Assembly: GCA_964612185.1 (NCBI GenBank) | Contig: CAZTCR010000001.1 | Location: forward strand, 1 to 64,000 | Direction of reading: 5' to 3' | Origin: UBA1447 sp964612185 | GTDB lineage: Bacteria; Bacillota; Clostridia; Oscillospirales; Acutalibacteraceae | Length of the DNA stretch: 64,000 bases | Shown: positions 23,201 to 29,525 of the stretch, piece by piece | Layout: the number at the start of each line of letters is the position of its first letter | How positions within the stretch are numbered: position 1 is the first letter of the stretch | The notes under the pieces: model-generated | The model's database searches: none | What the model saw: the letters and a program-made list of their open reading frames with translations, nothing else | What the model was told of the DNA's origin: nothing | Position numbers and translations under genes: made by a program

Positions 23201-26200
23201 GACAAGTTTGCTAACACATTTCAACAATGTAACAAACTGACTGAAGTAATTGTTGGCGACGGTGTTATATCCATTGCGGATTATGCATTTATTGGTCTCT
23301 CTAATCTAACTTCTATAACAATCCCGAACAGTGTTAATGAAATTGGGGATTCTGCTTTTCGTGGATGCCTCGGACTGACATCCATAATCATTCCGGACAG
23401 TGTTACAGCAGTTGGAGATTCAGCTTTTTATTTGTGCATCGGCCTAACTTCGATAATCATTCCGGATAGTGTTACTTCCATCGGTGATCAGGCATTTGGT
23501 TTTTGTGCAGGGCTATCATCGATAAATATACCTGAGAGTGTAGAATCAATTGGTGCGGATGCGTTTTACAATTGTACTGGGCTCACTTCAATTACCGTTC
23601 CAAGTAGTATGGCAAGTTATCCACTTGTGGGCCTAAAATATTTCCACGAATGTGACAATTTAACCGAGGTTATAATTGGAGAAGGCGTTACTTTTATCGC
23701 AGATCTTGCGTTTTTCATGTTCCCAAGCTTAACGCATATCGTAGCAAATAACAATCTTAGCTATTCAAGTGTTGATGGGGTTTTGTTTAACAAGGAAAAA
23801 ACAGAGCTTGTTCAGTACCCTAGCGGTAAAACGGGTTCATATGATATTCCGGTTGGTGTTACATCAATCGGGAAAGGCGCATTTGCTTATAGTACCGATT
23901 TATCCTTAGTTACGATTCCTGACAGTGTGATAATAATAGGTGAGTATGCATTTGCCAATTGCGTCGGTTTGACACAAATTATAGTTGATGAAAATAACTT
24001 AATCTATTCAAGTTCAGATGGAGTTCTGTTTAACGAGAACAAGACAGAACTTGTTAAATACCCAGCAGGTCAAGCAGGTGAGTACGACATTCCAAATAGT
24101 GTTATCTCTGTGGGAGATTACTCGTTTGCCGGCTGCGCCGGTCTAACCGCAGTAACTGTACCGGAGAGCGTGATACAAATTAATGATTATGCCTTCTCGG
24201 ACTGCACCAATTTAGCTGCCGCATATTTCTTTGGGGATGCCCCGGCGATGGGAGAGGCAGTTTTTGGTAATTGTGCTCCCGGGTTCATGGTCTATTACCT
24301 CAACGGGAAGACGGGCTATACCAACCCGTGGTATGGGTACCAAACACAGGTATTTTCAAACCAAAGGACAATAAGCTTTGACACAATGGGAGGTATCTAC
24401 ATTGAGCCAATAACAGGTGTTATTGGTGACCCGGTAATTCCACCCGAACCCCCGACTCGGTACGGCTTTACCTTTGTTGGCTGGGAACCTGCTATGCCGG
24501 CAACTTTCCCGGCAGAAAATATTATATTAGCCGCTCAATGGTCTTTAAATCAAACAACGGTAACATTCGACACCGCCGGCGGCAGTCAAATTGAGCCGTT
24601 AAGCGGCTATTATGGGGAGTCAGTCTGGATGCCTATGCAGCCCACACGGGTTGGTTACACCTTTGCCGGTTGGGACCCTGCTTTACCATGGGTATATCCG
24701 GCGGAAAACTTAACGGTTACGGCCATGTGGCAGCCTAATATTTATTATGCAACATTCTTGGTTGACGATAACTACTATGCACAAATTCCGACTGAATACG
24801 AGTCAGAAATCCAATTACCGCCTGATCCACAGAAACCAGGATATGTTTTTGAAGGCTGGGATAATATACCAGAGATGATGCCGGATGATAATGTCTATAT
24901 TAATGCAACATGGTCAATAGGGCAATACACCATTACCTTTGACGCGAACGGCGGCACGGGGAGCAGCGAACCGGTGACGCAGGAGTTCGGCACAGAAGTT
25001 GTCTTGCCGGCAACCGGGTTTGAAAAGACAGGGCATACATTTGTTGGCTGGGGATATTATCCCCAGGAGCAGTATTACAATGCAATAACCGGCACAATGC
25101 AGATGCCTCCGTATGACTCCACGCTGTATGCGATATACAGCATCAACTATTATACAGTCACCTTTGTTCCGAATAATGGGTGGAATGACATAGTATGGAA
25201 TATACCATACGGTGCAGAAATACAACCGCCGGAAGTTCAGAAGCCTGGTTACACCTTTACAGGCTGGACGCCGGAGGTACCAGCAACAATGCCGGCTGAG
25301 GACACCACATATATGGCACAATGGAGCATCAACAGTTACACCATCGCCTTTGACGCGAATGGCGGCACAGGGAGCTGTGAACCGGTAACGCAAGAGTACG
25401 AGACAGAGGTAATTTTACCTGCAACCGGGTTTGAAAAGACGGGTTATACATTTGTGGGCTGGGGATACTATCCTGAGGCGCAGTATTACAATGCAATAAG
25501 CGGTTCGATGCCAATGCCTTCGTGTGATAGCACATTGTATGCGATATACAGTGTCAACTACTATACAGTCACCTTTGTTCTGAACAACGGCGGGAGCGAT
25601 ACAGTTTGGAACATACCATATGGTTGCGAAATATATCCGCCGGACGTGCAAAGACCTGGGTACACCTTCATGGGCTGGACGCCTGAGGTGTCCGCTACAA
25701 TGCCTGCGGAAAACACAACCTACACAGCGCAGTGGAGCATCAATAGCTACACCATCACTTTTGATTCTAATGGTGGCACGGGGAGTAGTGAACCGGTAAC
25801 GCAAGAGTTCGAAACAGAAGTAGCTTTACCTGCAGCGGGTTTTGAAAAGTTCGGCTATACATTTGTTGGTTGGGGATATTATCCGGAAATGCAGTATTAT
25901 AACGCAATAACTGGTTCGGTGCCAATGCCTTCGTGTGATAGCACATTGTATGCGATATACAGTGTCAACCAATACACAGCCACCTTTGTTCTGAATAACG
26001 GCTGGAACGATATTCAATGGAATATCCCATACGGGTATGAAGTGTATCCGCCTGAGGTTCAAAAACCGGGGTACACCTTTATGGGCTGGATGCCGGAGGT
26101 ACCAGAAACAATGCCGGCCGAGGATACCACATATACAGCACAATGGAGTATCAACAGCTACACGATCACTTTTGACGCGAATGGCGGCACAGGGAGCAGC

Positions 26201-28666
26201 GAACCGATCACACAGGAGTTTGGCACAGAAGTTGCATTGCCGACAACCGGGTTTGAAAAGACGGGACATACATTTGTTGGCTGGGCTTATTCACCCAATC
26301 CATACTATTCCTGGGAGATATACAACTCAACCATACAGATGCCGGATGGCGACACAACACTATACGCAATATACAGTATTAACTACTACACAGTAACCTT
26401 TGTGCCTGAGAACGGCTGGAGCGATATTGTTTGGGATATCCCGTTCGGGTATGAAATATACCCACCTGAGGTGCAAAAACCAGGCTATACCTTTACAGGC
26501 TGGACACCGGAAGTTCCGGCAACAATGCCGGCGGAGGATGCAACCTACACCGCGCAATGGAGCATCAACAGCTACACAATCACTTTTGACGCAAACGGAG
26601 GGACAGGGAGCAGCGAACCGGTGACACAGGAGTTTGGCACAGAAGTTGCATTGCCGACAACCGGGTTTGAAAAGTTGGGGCATACATTTGTTGGCTGGGG
26701 ATATTATCCCCAGGAGCAGTATTACAATGCAATAACCGGCATAATGCAAATGCCCGGGTATGACACCACCCTGTATGCGATATATAGGGTAAATACATAC
26801 GTTATCACATTCGATCCAAATGATGGCATGAATGACGTTATGACAGCATATATGGAGTATGGAATGCAGATATATGCGCCACAGTTCGGCAGGCCGGGAT
26901 ATACGTTTACCGGTTGGACACCAGAGCTGCCGGAAACGGTTGGACTGGGTGATACAAGCTATACCGCGCAATGGAGCATTAACAGCTACACGATGACCTT
27001 TGACGCAAACGGAGGGACAGGGAGCAGCGAACCGGTGACACAGGAGTTTGGCACAGAAGTTGCATTGCCGACAACCGGGTTTGAAAAGTTGGGGCATACA
27101 TTTGTTGGCTGGGGATATTATCCCCAGGAGCAGTATTACAATGCAATAACCGGCACAATGCAGATGCCTCCGTATGACTCCACGCTGTATGCGATATATA
27201 GGGTAAATACATATGTTATCACATTCGATCCAAATGATGGCATGAGTGGCGTTATGACAGCATATATGGAGTATGGAATGCAGATGTATGCGCCACAGTT
27301 CGGCAGGCCGGGATATACGTTTACCGGTTGGACACCAGAGCTGCCGGAAACGGTTGGACTGGGTGATACAAGCTATACCGCGCAATGGAGCATTAACAGC
27401 TACACGATGACCTTTGACGCAAACGGAGGGACAGGGAGCAGCGAACCGGTGACACAGGAGTTTGGCACAGAAGTTGCATTGCCGACAACCGGGTTTGAAA
27501 AGACGGGGCATACATTTGTTGGCTGGGCGTATTCACCAAACCCATATTATTCTTGGGAAATCTATAACACAACCATACAGATGCCGGACGGAGACACAAC
27601 GCTGTACGCGATACACAATATCAACCACTATACAGTCACCTTTGTACCTGAGAACGGCTGGAGCGATATTGTTTGGGATATCCCGTTTGGGTACGAAATA
27701 TATCCGCCTGAGGTGCAAAAACCGGGCTATACCTTTACAGGCTGGACACCGGAGGTTCCTGCAATAATGCCGTCGGGAAATATGACCTTCACCGCGCAAT
27801 GGGTACTTTCGCTTGCCGTGCCTGAAAGCCTAATGCCTACAGCTATTACAGACAGCACGGTTAACTTGGAGTGGCCATCTGTGCCCAATGCAGATAGCTA
27901 CAACGTTTACTGCGATGGGGTGAAGATAACGCAATCACCCATTACTTCACTATCCTATCTTGTGGAAGGATTATTGCCTCATACACAGTATGTTTTTACC
28001 GTAACTGCTGTCAGTTTTAGTGAGGAATCGACACATAGCCCGGTTTGTGTTGTCGTTACAGATTTTTCGATTGCGCCGCAGGTTGTACTAACCGTTGGCA
28101 ACAGAATAGGATTGCCGGACAAATACGTAACAATACCGGTAACCGTATCACCAAGTGCCGGGATTGGGGCCGCGTGGTTAAGATTAAACTTTGATCCAAA
28201 TGTACTTGACTACATTGAAATAACAAGTGGGCCGGCTTTCCCCGGAACGCTGTCTGTAAATGCTAACAATCAGCAGAATGGCGTGGTCATAATTTCTTAT
28301 ATGACGATGAACCCCGATGTTTCGGGCGGAACAATTATGGATATAAAATTCAAAGTGAAAGAAGCCGCGCAATATCAAAATTCCAATATCTCTCTTGAGG
28401 TGTTAGAACTCACTGATTTCGACTGCAACGATTTAACATATTCAATAGTTCAAGGTGCTGTTAAAGTAGGCGTGCTTGGCGACATCAACGGTGATGGCGT
28501 AATAAGGGCTGTTGACGCGTTGATGGCTCTACAGGCCGCATCCGGCAGATATATTTTGGATGCAGATGAGATGTTGATAGCGGATGTTAACGGCAGCGGA
28601 ACGGTCACCTCGGTTGACGCGCTTAGAATCCTGCAATATTCCGCCGGGAGGATCACATCATTTTAA
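14294..28666 (+). CDS. 4,790-residue secreted mosaic adhesin: cohesins, about 38 InlB repeats, two LRR blocks, Fn3-cohesin-dockerin tail
   Basis: The ATG follows GGGGGT at 14281. Residues 1-27 are a signal peptide (GVSA cleavage). In order: a large cohesin-like domain (about 30-260), two InlB repeats, a second cohesin (about 394-530), eight InlB repeats, an LRR_5 block (about 1034-1346), seven InlB repeats, and a carboxypeptidase-regulatory-like domain (about 1806-1890). A unique region (about 1890-2480) follows, with a glycine tract near residue 1960 (GGGGGGGGG). Next come two CxxC units (YCDVCG, TCEICS; about 2481-2565), four InlB repeats, a second LRR block (about 2815-3351), three InlB repeats and a seven-unit array of 137-138 residues. 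The tail is Fn3 (about 4505-4594), cohesin (about 4596-4727) and dockerin (loops DINGDGVIRAVD and DVNGSGTVTSVD). It thus has up to three cohesins and one dockerin, and no wall-sorting signal. Scaffold and adhesion roles are inference. Confidence 0.85.
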   Translation: MRNTKRLLGFLLALALLVNMFSIGVSAVLGDGGELSANVSLVTGRYNTSTQVFTPLVPGEAIAQDEIITVRILPTSDYLVGASNYVVMFDKTLFTLQGSGTAAFMVNTDINNIEYDDGTMEYYPNASYTGNLYYDLACTGYSGSTTLSDSSWPASFAAGEKYDVYKAIKVGTQVDSNSLNVGNPEALPGTWLFQFRLKANANITVGTDARIWMDSRWFRSSTNAGVDGYIPKCLDGDLASNAKNTYDFDFDFTEADIKLATQVTATSTITFITDGGTPIAPITQDEGTAVTAPDDPTREGFTFTGWVPAVPANIPVDDLTCVAQWDAIYYPTSTITFDSAGGTSIAPLTGNEGDPVPPIGNPTKAGFSFIGWSPILPSAFPSNDLTVTAQWEVDDTIIFNAAGVTGTVGSDVVVSINITPNSGMITGTLLLKYDTNKLVYKSRSFGPAQGELNGFNPNYATNGNLRTIYYAPVHTEGITEGGVMVNITFTVLAGWVGTNVLELTASEIVDVNYEPLTYTAQNGSVTVEAPQTQTVITFETAGGSSVAPISGEFGSPVTAPADPVLQGYTFVGWNPALPTTFPAEDLYVEAQWEEILPMTYEITFDANGGLGGEVQTVLEGDMPYEPTVERAGYEFIGWIPEIVLATADATYTAVWEEIPPATYEVIFDANGGIGDSYQMVNEGEMPILPADPTREGYIFLGWEPEIVPAYDHAYYMAIWYQSIVTIEFDTWYGSYIAPISGEVGSPVTAPADPVLQGYTFVGWNPALPATFPAEDLYVEAQWIPIEYQITFDANGGVGGEVQTVLEGETPYAPEVYREGYTFTGWIPEVVPATADATYTAVWEEIPPVIYEVFFDANGGIGDSYQMVNEGEMPILPADPTREGYVFLGWDSEIVPAYDNACYMAIWYQIIVTIEFYTWAGSYIAPISGEVGSPVTAPADPVLQGYTFVGWNPALPATYPAEDLYVEAQWIPIEYQITFDANGGAGGYVQTVLEGDMPDEPYVERNGYIFIGWTPEVVPATADATYTAQWEVIHDLVYTINNGEVTITGYTGSGGALIIPGTIEDYPVTSIGDEAFYYCVSLTSIIIPDSVTSIGNGAFSECYSLTSIIIPDSVTSIGDGAFAECNNLTSVDIPDSVTIIGHETFVFCESLTSVTIPDSVTSIGFAAFHLCRSLTTISIPNSVTSIEGWAFSFSGLTSVSIPDSVTSIGEYAFYFCGRLTSINVDENNPFYSSLEGVLFNKDKSVLIQYPGGKIGNYTVPDSVTSIGDNAFKECYNLTSVNIPDSVTTIGNEAFYFCENLISVTIPSSVTYIGDYAFSDCPNLTIYGSSGSYAQSYAYSYGITFVSTSTYQITFDANGGIGGGTQVVNEGEMPILPADPTREGYIFLGWDSEIVPAYDHACYMAIWYQIIVTIEFYTWAGSYIAPISGEVGSNVTAPSDPAREGYTFIGWTPAVPATMPAVDLACTAQWAINQYTISFDSAGGTAVAGITQDYASEITAPADPVRTGYTFTGWSPVVPTTIPAVNLTCTAQWAINQYTISFDSAGGTAVACITQNYASAITVPADPIRMGYTFTGWYPAVPDIMPAADLTCTAQWVANQYTVSFNSAGGLAVGSITQYFGSAVAAPADPIKNGYTFVGWSPSVPPVMPAENVECTAQWNANTYYVAFSANGGNGSMSSQGIPYYSSANLTANTYIRAGYSFTGWNTEPDGSGMAYNNQASYALMSASDVTLFAQWIINSYTVTFNANGGMGTFEPITQLYGTTLTAPTPPIRLGYVFTGWLPAIPSATPAENVECVAQWSLIDINETTDYGLANFTVVNATTLEPIEGASIFISTENDGECTLLTDVNGKVSQILPVGKRTISVYAEGFLIRNLKITIKSGVQDIPQIGISSKPIVEGQLSVVEMSYAEIVAAGIDVNAPENNHVYKYEVEIRFNAGIDVLSIFYYMNGVGNFLIGGGGNGFIAGGGGGGGGGIYYHGSGTTATQTKTAYGVGMGCTLSDGAQVTVYPVSEYFYLIIYGEVKWLKEMFDVELLVINNSMTDTIEDCVAELELPAGLSLASMVEGEQSAVQTIDFIDKNDSKSVHWYVRGDEEGTYDITALLSGTLMPFEEEFSYVYTAQDPIKVYAGSAMKMTFILPDSAFYDQDYTITIELENVSEKTLFGVNHTITGLKQGKVTYYSDGSVVDEVYMEQGTLGSIGKDEFNPGDKMVIEINTNIMFQSEIIQSQLDSMIGLVSGIEMMAEGVKMLNAAANAVESLAGFTSSLNSMLDEGLISEDALKNVKSLWNIKSFMSGNESDGEEFNAFDAIRTAISLIPIRYYLTDVFVSNVSESSVSIPYEIQYQHVGPNYFGVENVSKYMYSLVIAAFGESAPFYIKNAMGYDEAVEYIIAVENEASIFAAKDATGTTSFRAWIEVAGDGVSNIASDEEFILTSDNENSEVIDGVLTFTGNGMIEATPKSNVGGTLFVDMGNDIVKEYVIEVVDEHECSSNDWVIELYPTVETTGYKALYCDVCGEMIGFEAMEPCDDHQFGEYVIEVEPTFTTGGIKTRTCEICSGIEYQVIEPLGQQIAITFDANGGSPVAPVSGDFGALVTAPIDPTREGFTFMGWNPAIPVTFPAENISLTAQWGLNQTTITFDTAGGSQIEPITGYYGDPVWMPTQPIRTGYTFAGWDPTVPGAFPAEDLTVTAIWQANTYDAVFIVDGEVYAVIPTEYGSVIQLPQDPQKAGCGFEGWDSVPATMPDRSVFVNVVWSYLQYTINFDANGGTGGTSSLMTFDDPLVAPEVTKEGFVLTGWQPELPATVPAADTTYTAQWSLDTSDYQYQIYDSQVMITGYTGIGGDIAIPSVIEGYPVTSIGGYAFNGRSGLTSVIIPDSVTIIGYAAFSYCSSLTSVTIPESVTIIGHAAFSHCSGLTSLTIPASVTTISDFAFEYCTNLTSVTIPESVTMVGMAAFQGCSELVSVTVPSSITSVGDKFANTFQQCNKLTEVIVGDGVISIADYAFIGLSNLTSITIPNSVNEIGDSAFRGCLGLTSIIIPDSVTAVGDSAFYLCIGLTSIIIPDSVTSIGDQAFGFCAGLSSINIPESVESIGADAFYNCTGLTSITVPSSMASYPLVGLKYFHECDNLTEVIIGEGVTFIADLAFFMFPSLTHIVANNNLSYSSVDGVLFNKEKTELVQYPSGKTGSYDIPVGVTSIGKGAFAYSTDLSLVTIPDSVIIIGEYAFANCVGLTQIIVDENNLIYSSSDGVLFNENKTELVKYPAGQAGEYDIPNSVISVGDYSFAGCAGLTAVTVPESVIQINDYAFSDCTNLAAAYFFGDAPAMGEAVFGNCAPGFMVYYLNGKTGYTNPWYGYQTQVFSNQRTISFDTMGGIYIEPITGVIGDPVIPPEPPTRYGFTFVGWEPAMPATFPAENIILAAQWSLNQTTVTFDTAGGSQIEPLSGYYGESVWMPMQPTRVGYTFAGWDPALPWVYPAENLTVTAMWQPNIYYATFLVDDNYYAQIPTEYESEIQLPPDPQKPGYVFEGWDNIPEMMPDDNVYINATWSIGQYTITFDANGGTGSSEPVTQEFGTEVVLPATGFEKTGHTFVGWGYYPQEQYYNAITGTMQMPPYDSTLYAIYSINYYTVTFVPNNGWNDIVWNIPYGAEIQPPEVQKPGYTFTGWTPEVPATMPAEDTTYMAQWSINSYTIAFDANGGTGSCEPVTQEYETEVILPATGFEKTGYTFVGWGYYPEAQYYNAISGSMPMPSCDSTLYAIYSVNYYTVTFVLNNGGSDTVWNIPYGCEIYPPDVQRPGYTFMGWTPEVSATMPAENTTYTAQWSINSYTITFDSNGGTGSSEPVTQEFETEVALPAAGFEKFGYTFVGWGYYPEMQYYNAITGSVPMPSCDSTLYAIYSVNQYTATFVLNNGWNDIQWNIPYGYEVYPPEVQKPGYTFMGWMPEVPETMPAEDTTYTAQWSINSYTITFDANGGTGSSEPITQEFGTEVALPTTGFEKTGHTFVGWAYSPNPYYSWEIYNSTIQMPDGDTTLYAIYSINYYTVTFVPENGWSDIVWDIPFGYEIYPPEVQKPGYTFTGWTPEVPATMPAEDATYTAQWSINSYTITFDANGGTGSSEPVTQEFGTEVALPTTGFEKLGHTFVGWGYYPQEQYYNAITGIMQMPGYDTTLYAIYRVNTYVITFDPNDGMNDVMTAYMEYGMQIYAPQFGRPGYTFTGWTPELPETVGLGDTSYTAQWSINSYTMTFDANGGTGSSEPVTQEFGTEVALPTTGFEKLGHTFVGWGYYPQEQYYNAITGTMQMPPYDSTLYAIYRVNTYVITFDPNDGMSGVMTAYMEYGMQMYAPQFGRPGYTFTGWTPELPETVGLGDTSYTAQWSINSYTMTFDANGGTGSSEPVTQEFGTEVALPTTGFEKTGHTFVGWAYSPNPYYSWEIYNTTIQMPDGDTTLYAIHNINHYTVTFVPENGWSDIVWDIPFGYEIYPPEVQKPGYTFTGWTPEVPAIMPSGNMTFTAQWVLSLAVPESLMPTAITDSTVNLEWPSVPNADSYNVYCDGVKITQSPITSLSYLVEGLLPHTQYVFTVTAVSFSEESTHSPVCVVVTDFSIAPQVVLTVGNRIGLPDKYVTIPVTVSPSAGIGAAWLRLNFDPNVLDYIEITSGPAFPGTLSVNANNQQNGVVIISYMTMNPDVSGGTIMDIKFKVKEAAQYQNSNISLEVLELTDFDCNDLTYSIVQGAVKVGVLGDINGDGVIRAVDALMALQAASGRYILDADEMLIADVNGSGTVTSVDALRILQYSAGRITSF
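17395..18330 (+). repeat. First LRR_5 block of the 4,790-residue protein
   Basis: Repeats of 69 bases code IPDSVTSIG..AF..C..LTS. Several neighbouring copies are close at DNA level (forms of AGCGTGACGAGCATCGGGG recur), with one longer unit carrying LFNKDKSVLIQYPGG. The block ends in a short YGSSGSYAQSYA segment typical of the end of such LRR domains. Confidence 0.8.
22736..24345 (+). repeat. Second, longer LRR_5 block of the 4,790-residue protein
   Basis: About 18-20 LRR_5 units share the same IG..AF..C..LTS.TIP pattern. Three longer units contain GVLFN (or a related) insertion, or a FHECDNLTEVIIGEGV segment. The block closes with a YYLNGKTGYTNPWYGY motif matching the end of the LRR block in the preceding gene, evidence that the blocks share an origin. 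Confidence 0.8.
24926..27800 (+). repeat. Seven-copy array of 411-414-bp double-InlB units
   Basis: Equivalent points fall at 24930, 25341, 25752, 26163, 26577, 26991 and 27405: three steps of 411 and three of 414 bases. Each unit codes one long InlB repeat (GTGSSEPVTQEFGTEV...GFEK) and one short one (PGYTFTGWTPE). Copies 26577-26990 and 26991-27404 are almost identical, with only scattered substitutions such as AATGACGTT versus AGTGGCGTT. This points to very recent duplication or gene conversion. Confidence 0.92.
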
Positions 28667-28705
28667 TCAAGCAGCAGTAGATCTGAGTTTTAGAGCATCA
28701 CATTA

Positions 28706-28744
28706 CAAAAACGGCGGCAGTATCCGGATTGGATGCTGCCGCCG
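28706..28744 (-). terminator. Rho-independent terminator of the ATPase operon
   Basis: A 14-bp stem (28712-28725 with 28731-28744, one G-U pair, 5-base loop) is followed on the - strand by TTTTTGTAATG. It starts 24 bases past the atpD stop. The + strand side has no T-run, so it is directional for the ATPase operon, though the stem may also slow transcripts arriving from the giant + strand gene. Confidence 0.85.
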
Positions 28745-28768
28745 ATAGCGTGCATATTGATTGTCAGT

Positions 28769-29383
28769 TTACTCGCGTTCCTTATTCCGTTTAATTACCT
28801 TGAGCCGCGAGAAATCCTCGCGGTCTTTTTCTTCCAGCGCGCCGGTGATGAATTTGACGGTGGATTTGAAACGCGGGATAATCACATTGTCCAGCGCGTT
28901 GGTGCGCTTTTGCGTCTTTTTAATCGCGTCCGCGAGCCGGTACACGCAGCTTTCCACCTCGGCGAGTTCCACCGTCAGGCGCTTGACTTCGTCAAATTTC
29001 AGGTAGGTTTCGTCCAGCTGGGAGTTGGTCAGGTCAAGCCCGTAATAAATTTCCACCGGACGCTCAGCTAAGGTTACTGTAGGCAGTTCGACCCCCATGA
29101 CGCTCCTGAAGTCCATTTCCAGCCCGTCGTCCACGGGGATGGTCATGGCAGATTCGCGGCAGACGCCAAGGGTGATATGCGCCCGCTGCAGAGCAGCGTA
29201 AGCCTCCGCGTAGGTGGCGGCGATGTTCGCCTGAATAATCGCGGCGCGGTCAATCATCAGCATCATTTCACGCACAAGAATACTGCGCTTGCGGTCCATC
29301 AGGTCATAACCGAGTTTGGCGAGCGCGAGGGACTTTTGCGTGTTGATTAAATTGTTTTTTGTCGGAAAAACCTGAGGTGACAT
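28769..29383 (-). CDS. atpD: V/A-type ATPase subunit D (central rotor stalk)
   Basis: This is a 204-residue protein, the usual length for subunit D. It starts MSPQVFPTKNNLINTQKSL, matching the conserved P.T...L...K..L.LA..G..LL..KR opening of the family, and it is helical throughout as expected for the long antiparallel coiled coil that turns inside the A3B3 head. The ATG is preceded by AAAGGAGATG. It is the last gene of the operon, 140 bases after atpB across a purine-rich repeat, and is followed by a strong terminator. Nothing looks truncated. Confidence 0.95.
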   Translation of the reverse strand: MSPQVFPTKNNLINTQKSLALAKLGYDLMDRKRSILVREMMLMIDRAAIIQANIAATYAEAYAALQRAHITLGVCRESAMTIPVDDGLEMDFRSVMGVELPTVTLAERPVEIYYGLDLTNSQLDETYLKFDEVKRLTVELAEVESCVYRLADAIKKTQKRTNALDNVIIPRFKSTVKFITGALEEKDREDFSRLKVIKRNKERE

Positions 29384-29485
29384 CGACGGAACATCTCCTT
29401 TCCTGCAGCATTCTGACGGTAAAAATCAGTGGGAACATCGGTCACATGCCGGGAAAAATCTTCTAACTTTCAACTTCTTGCTTTC

Positions 29486-29525
29486 TACTTCTATCTTCCT
29501 ACTTCTATCTTCCTACTTTTATCTT
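29486..29525. repeat. 14-base polypurine/polypyrimidine tandem repeat at the atpB 3' end
   Basis: TACTTCTATCTTCC occurs at 29486-29499 and 29500-29513, and a third, imperfect copy starts at 29514. The last copy overlaps the atpB stop codon. The - strand (transcript) is nearly pure purine here. It lies in the only wide gap inside the operon, between atpB and atpD. Confidence 0.85.

Noticed and set aside
26360..27511. Long antisense open frame (383 codons) across the 414-bp array
   Set aside because: It is the mirror of a periodic coding repeat: an open antisense frame in one unit stays open in all copies. It has no start signal, family resemblance or ribosome site.
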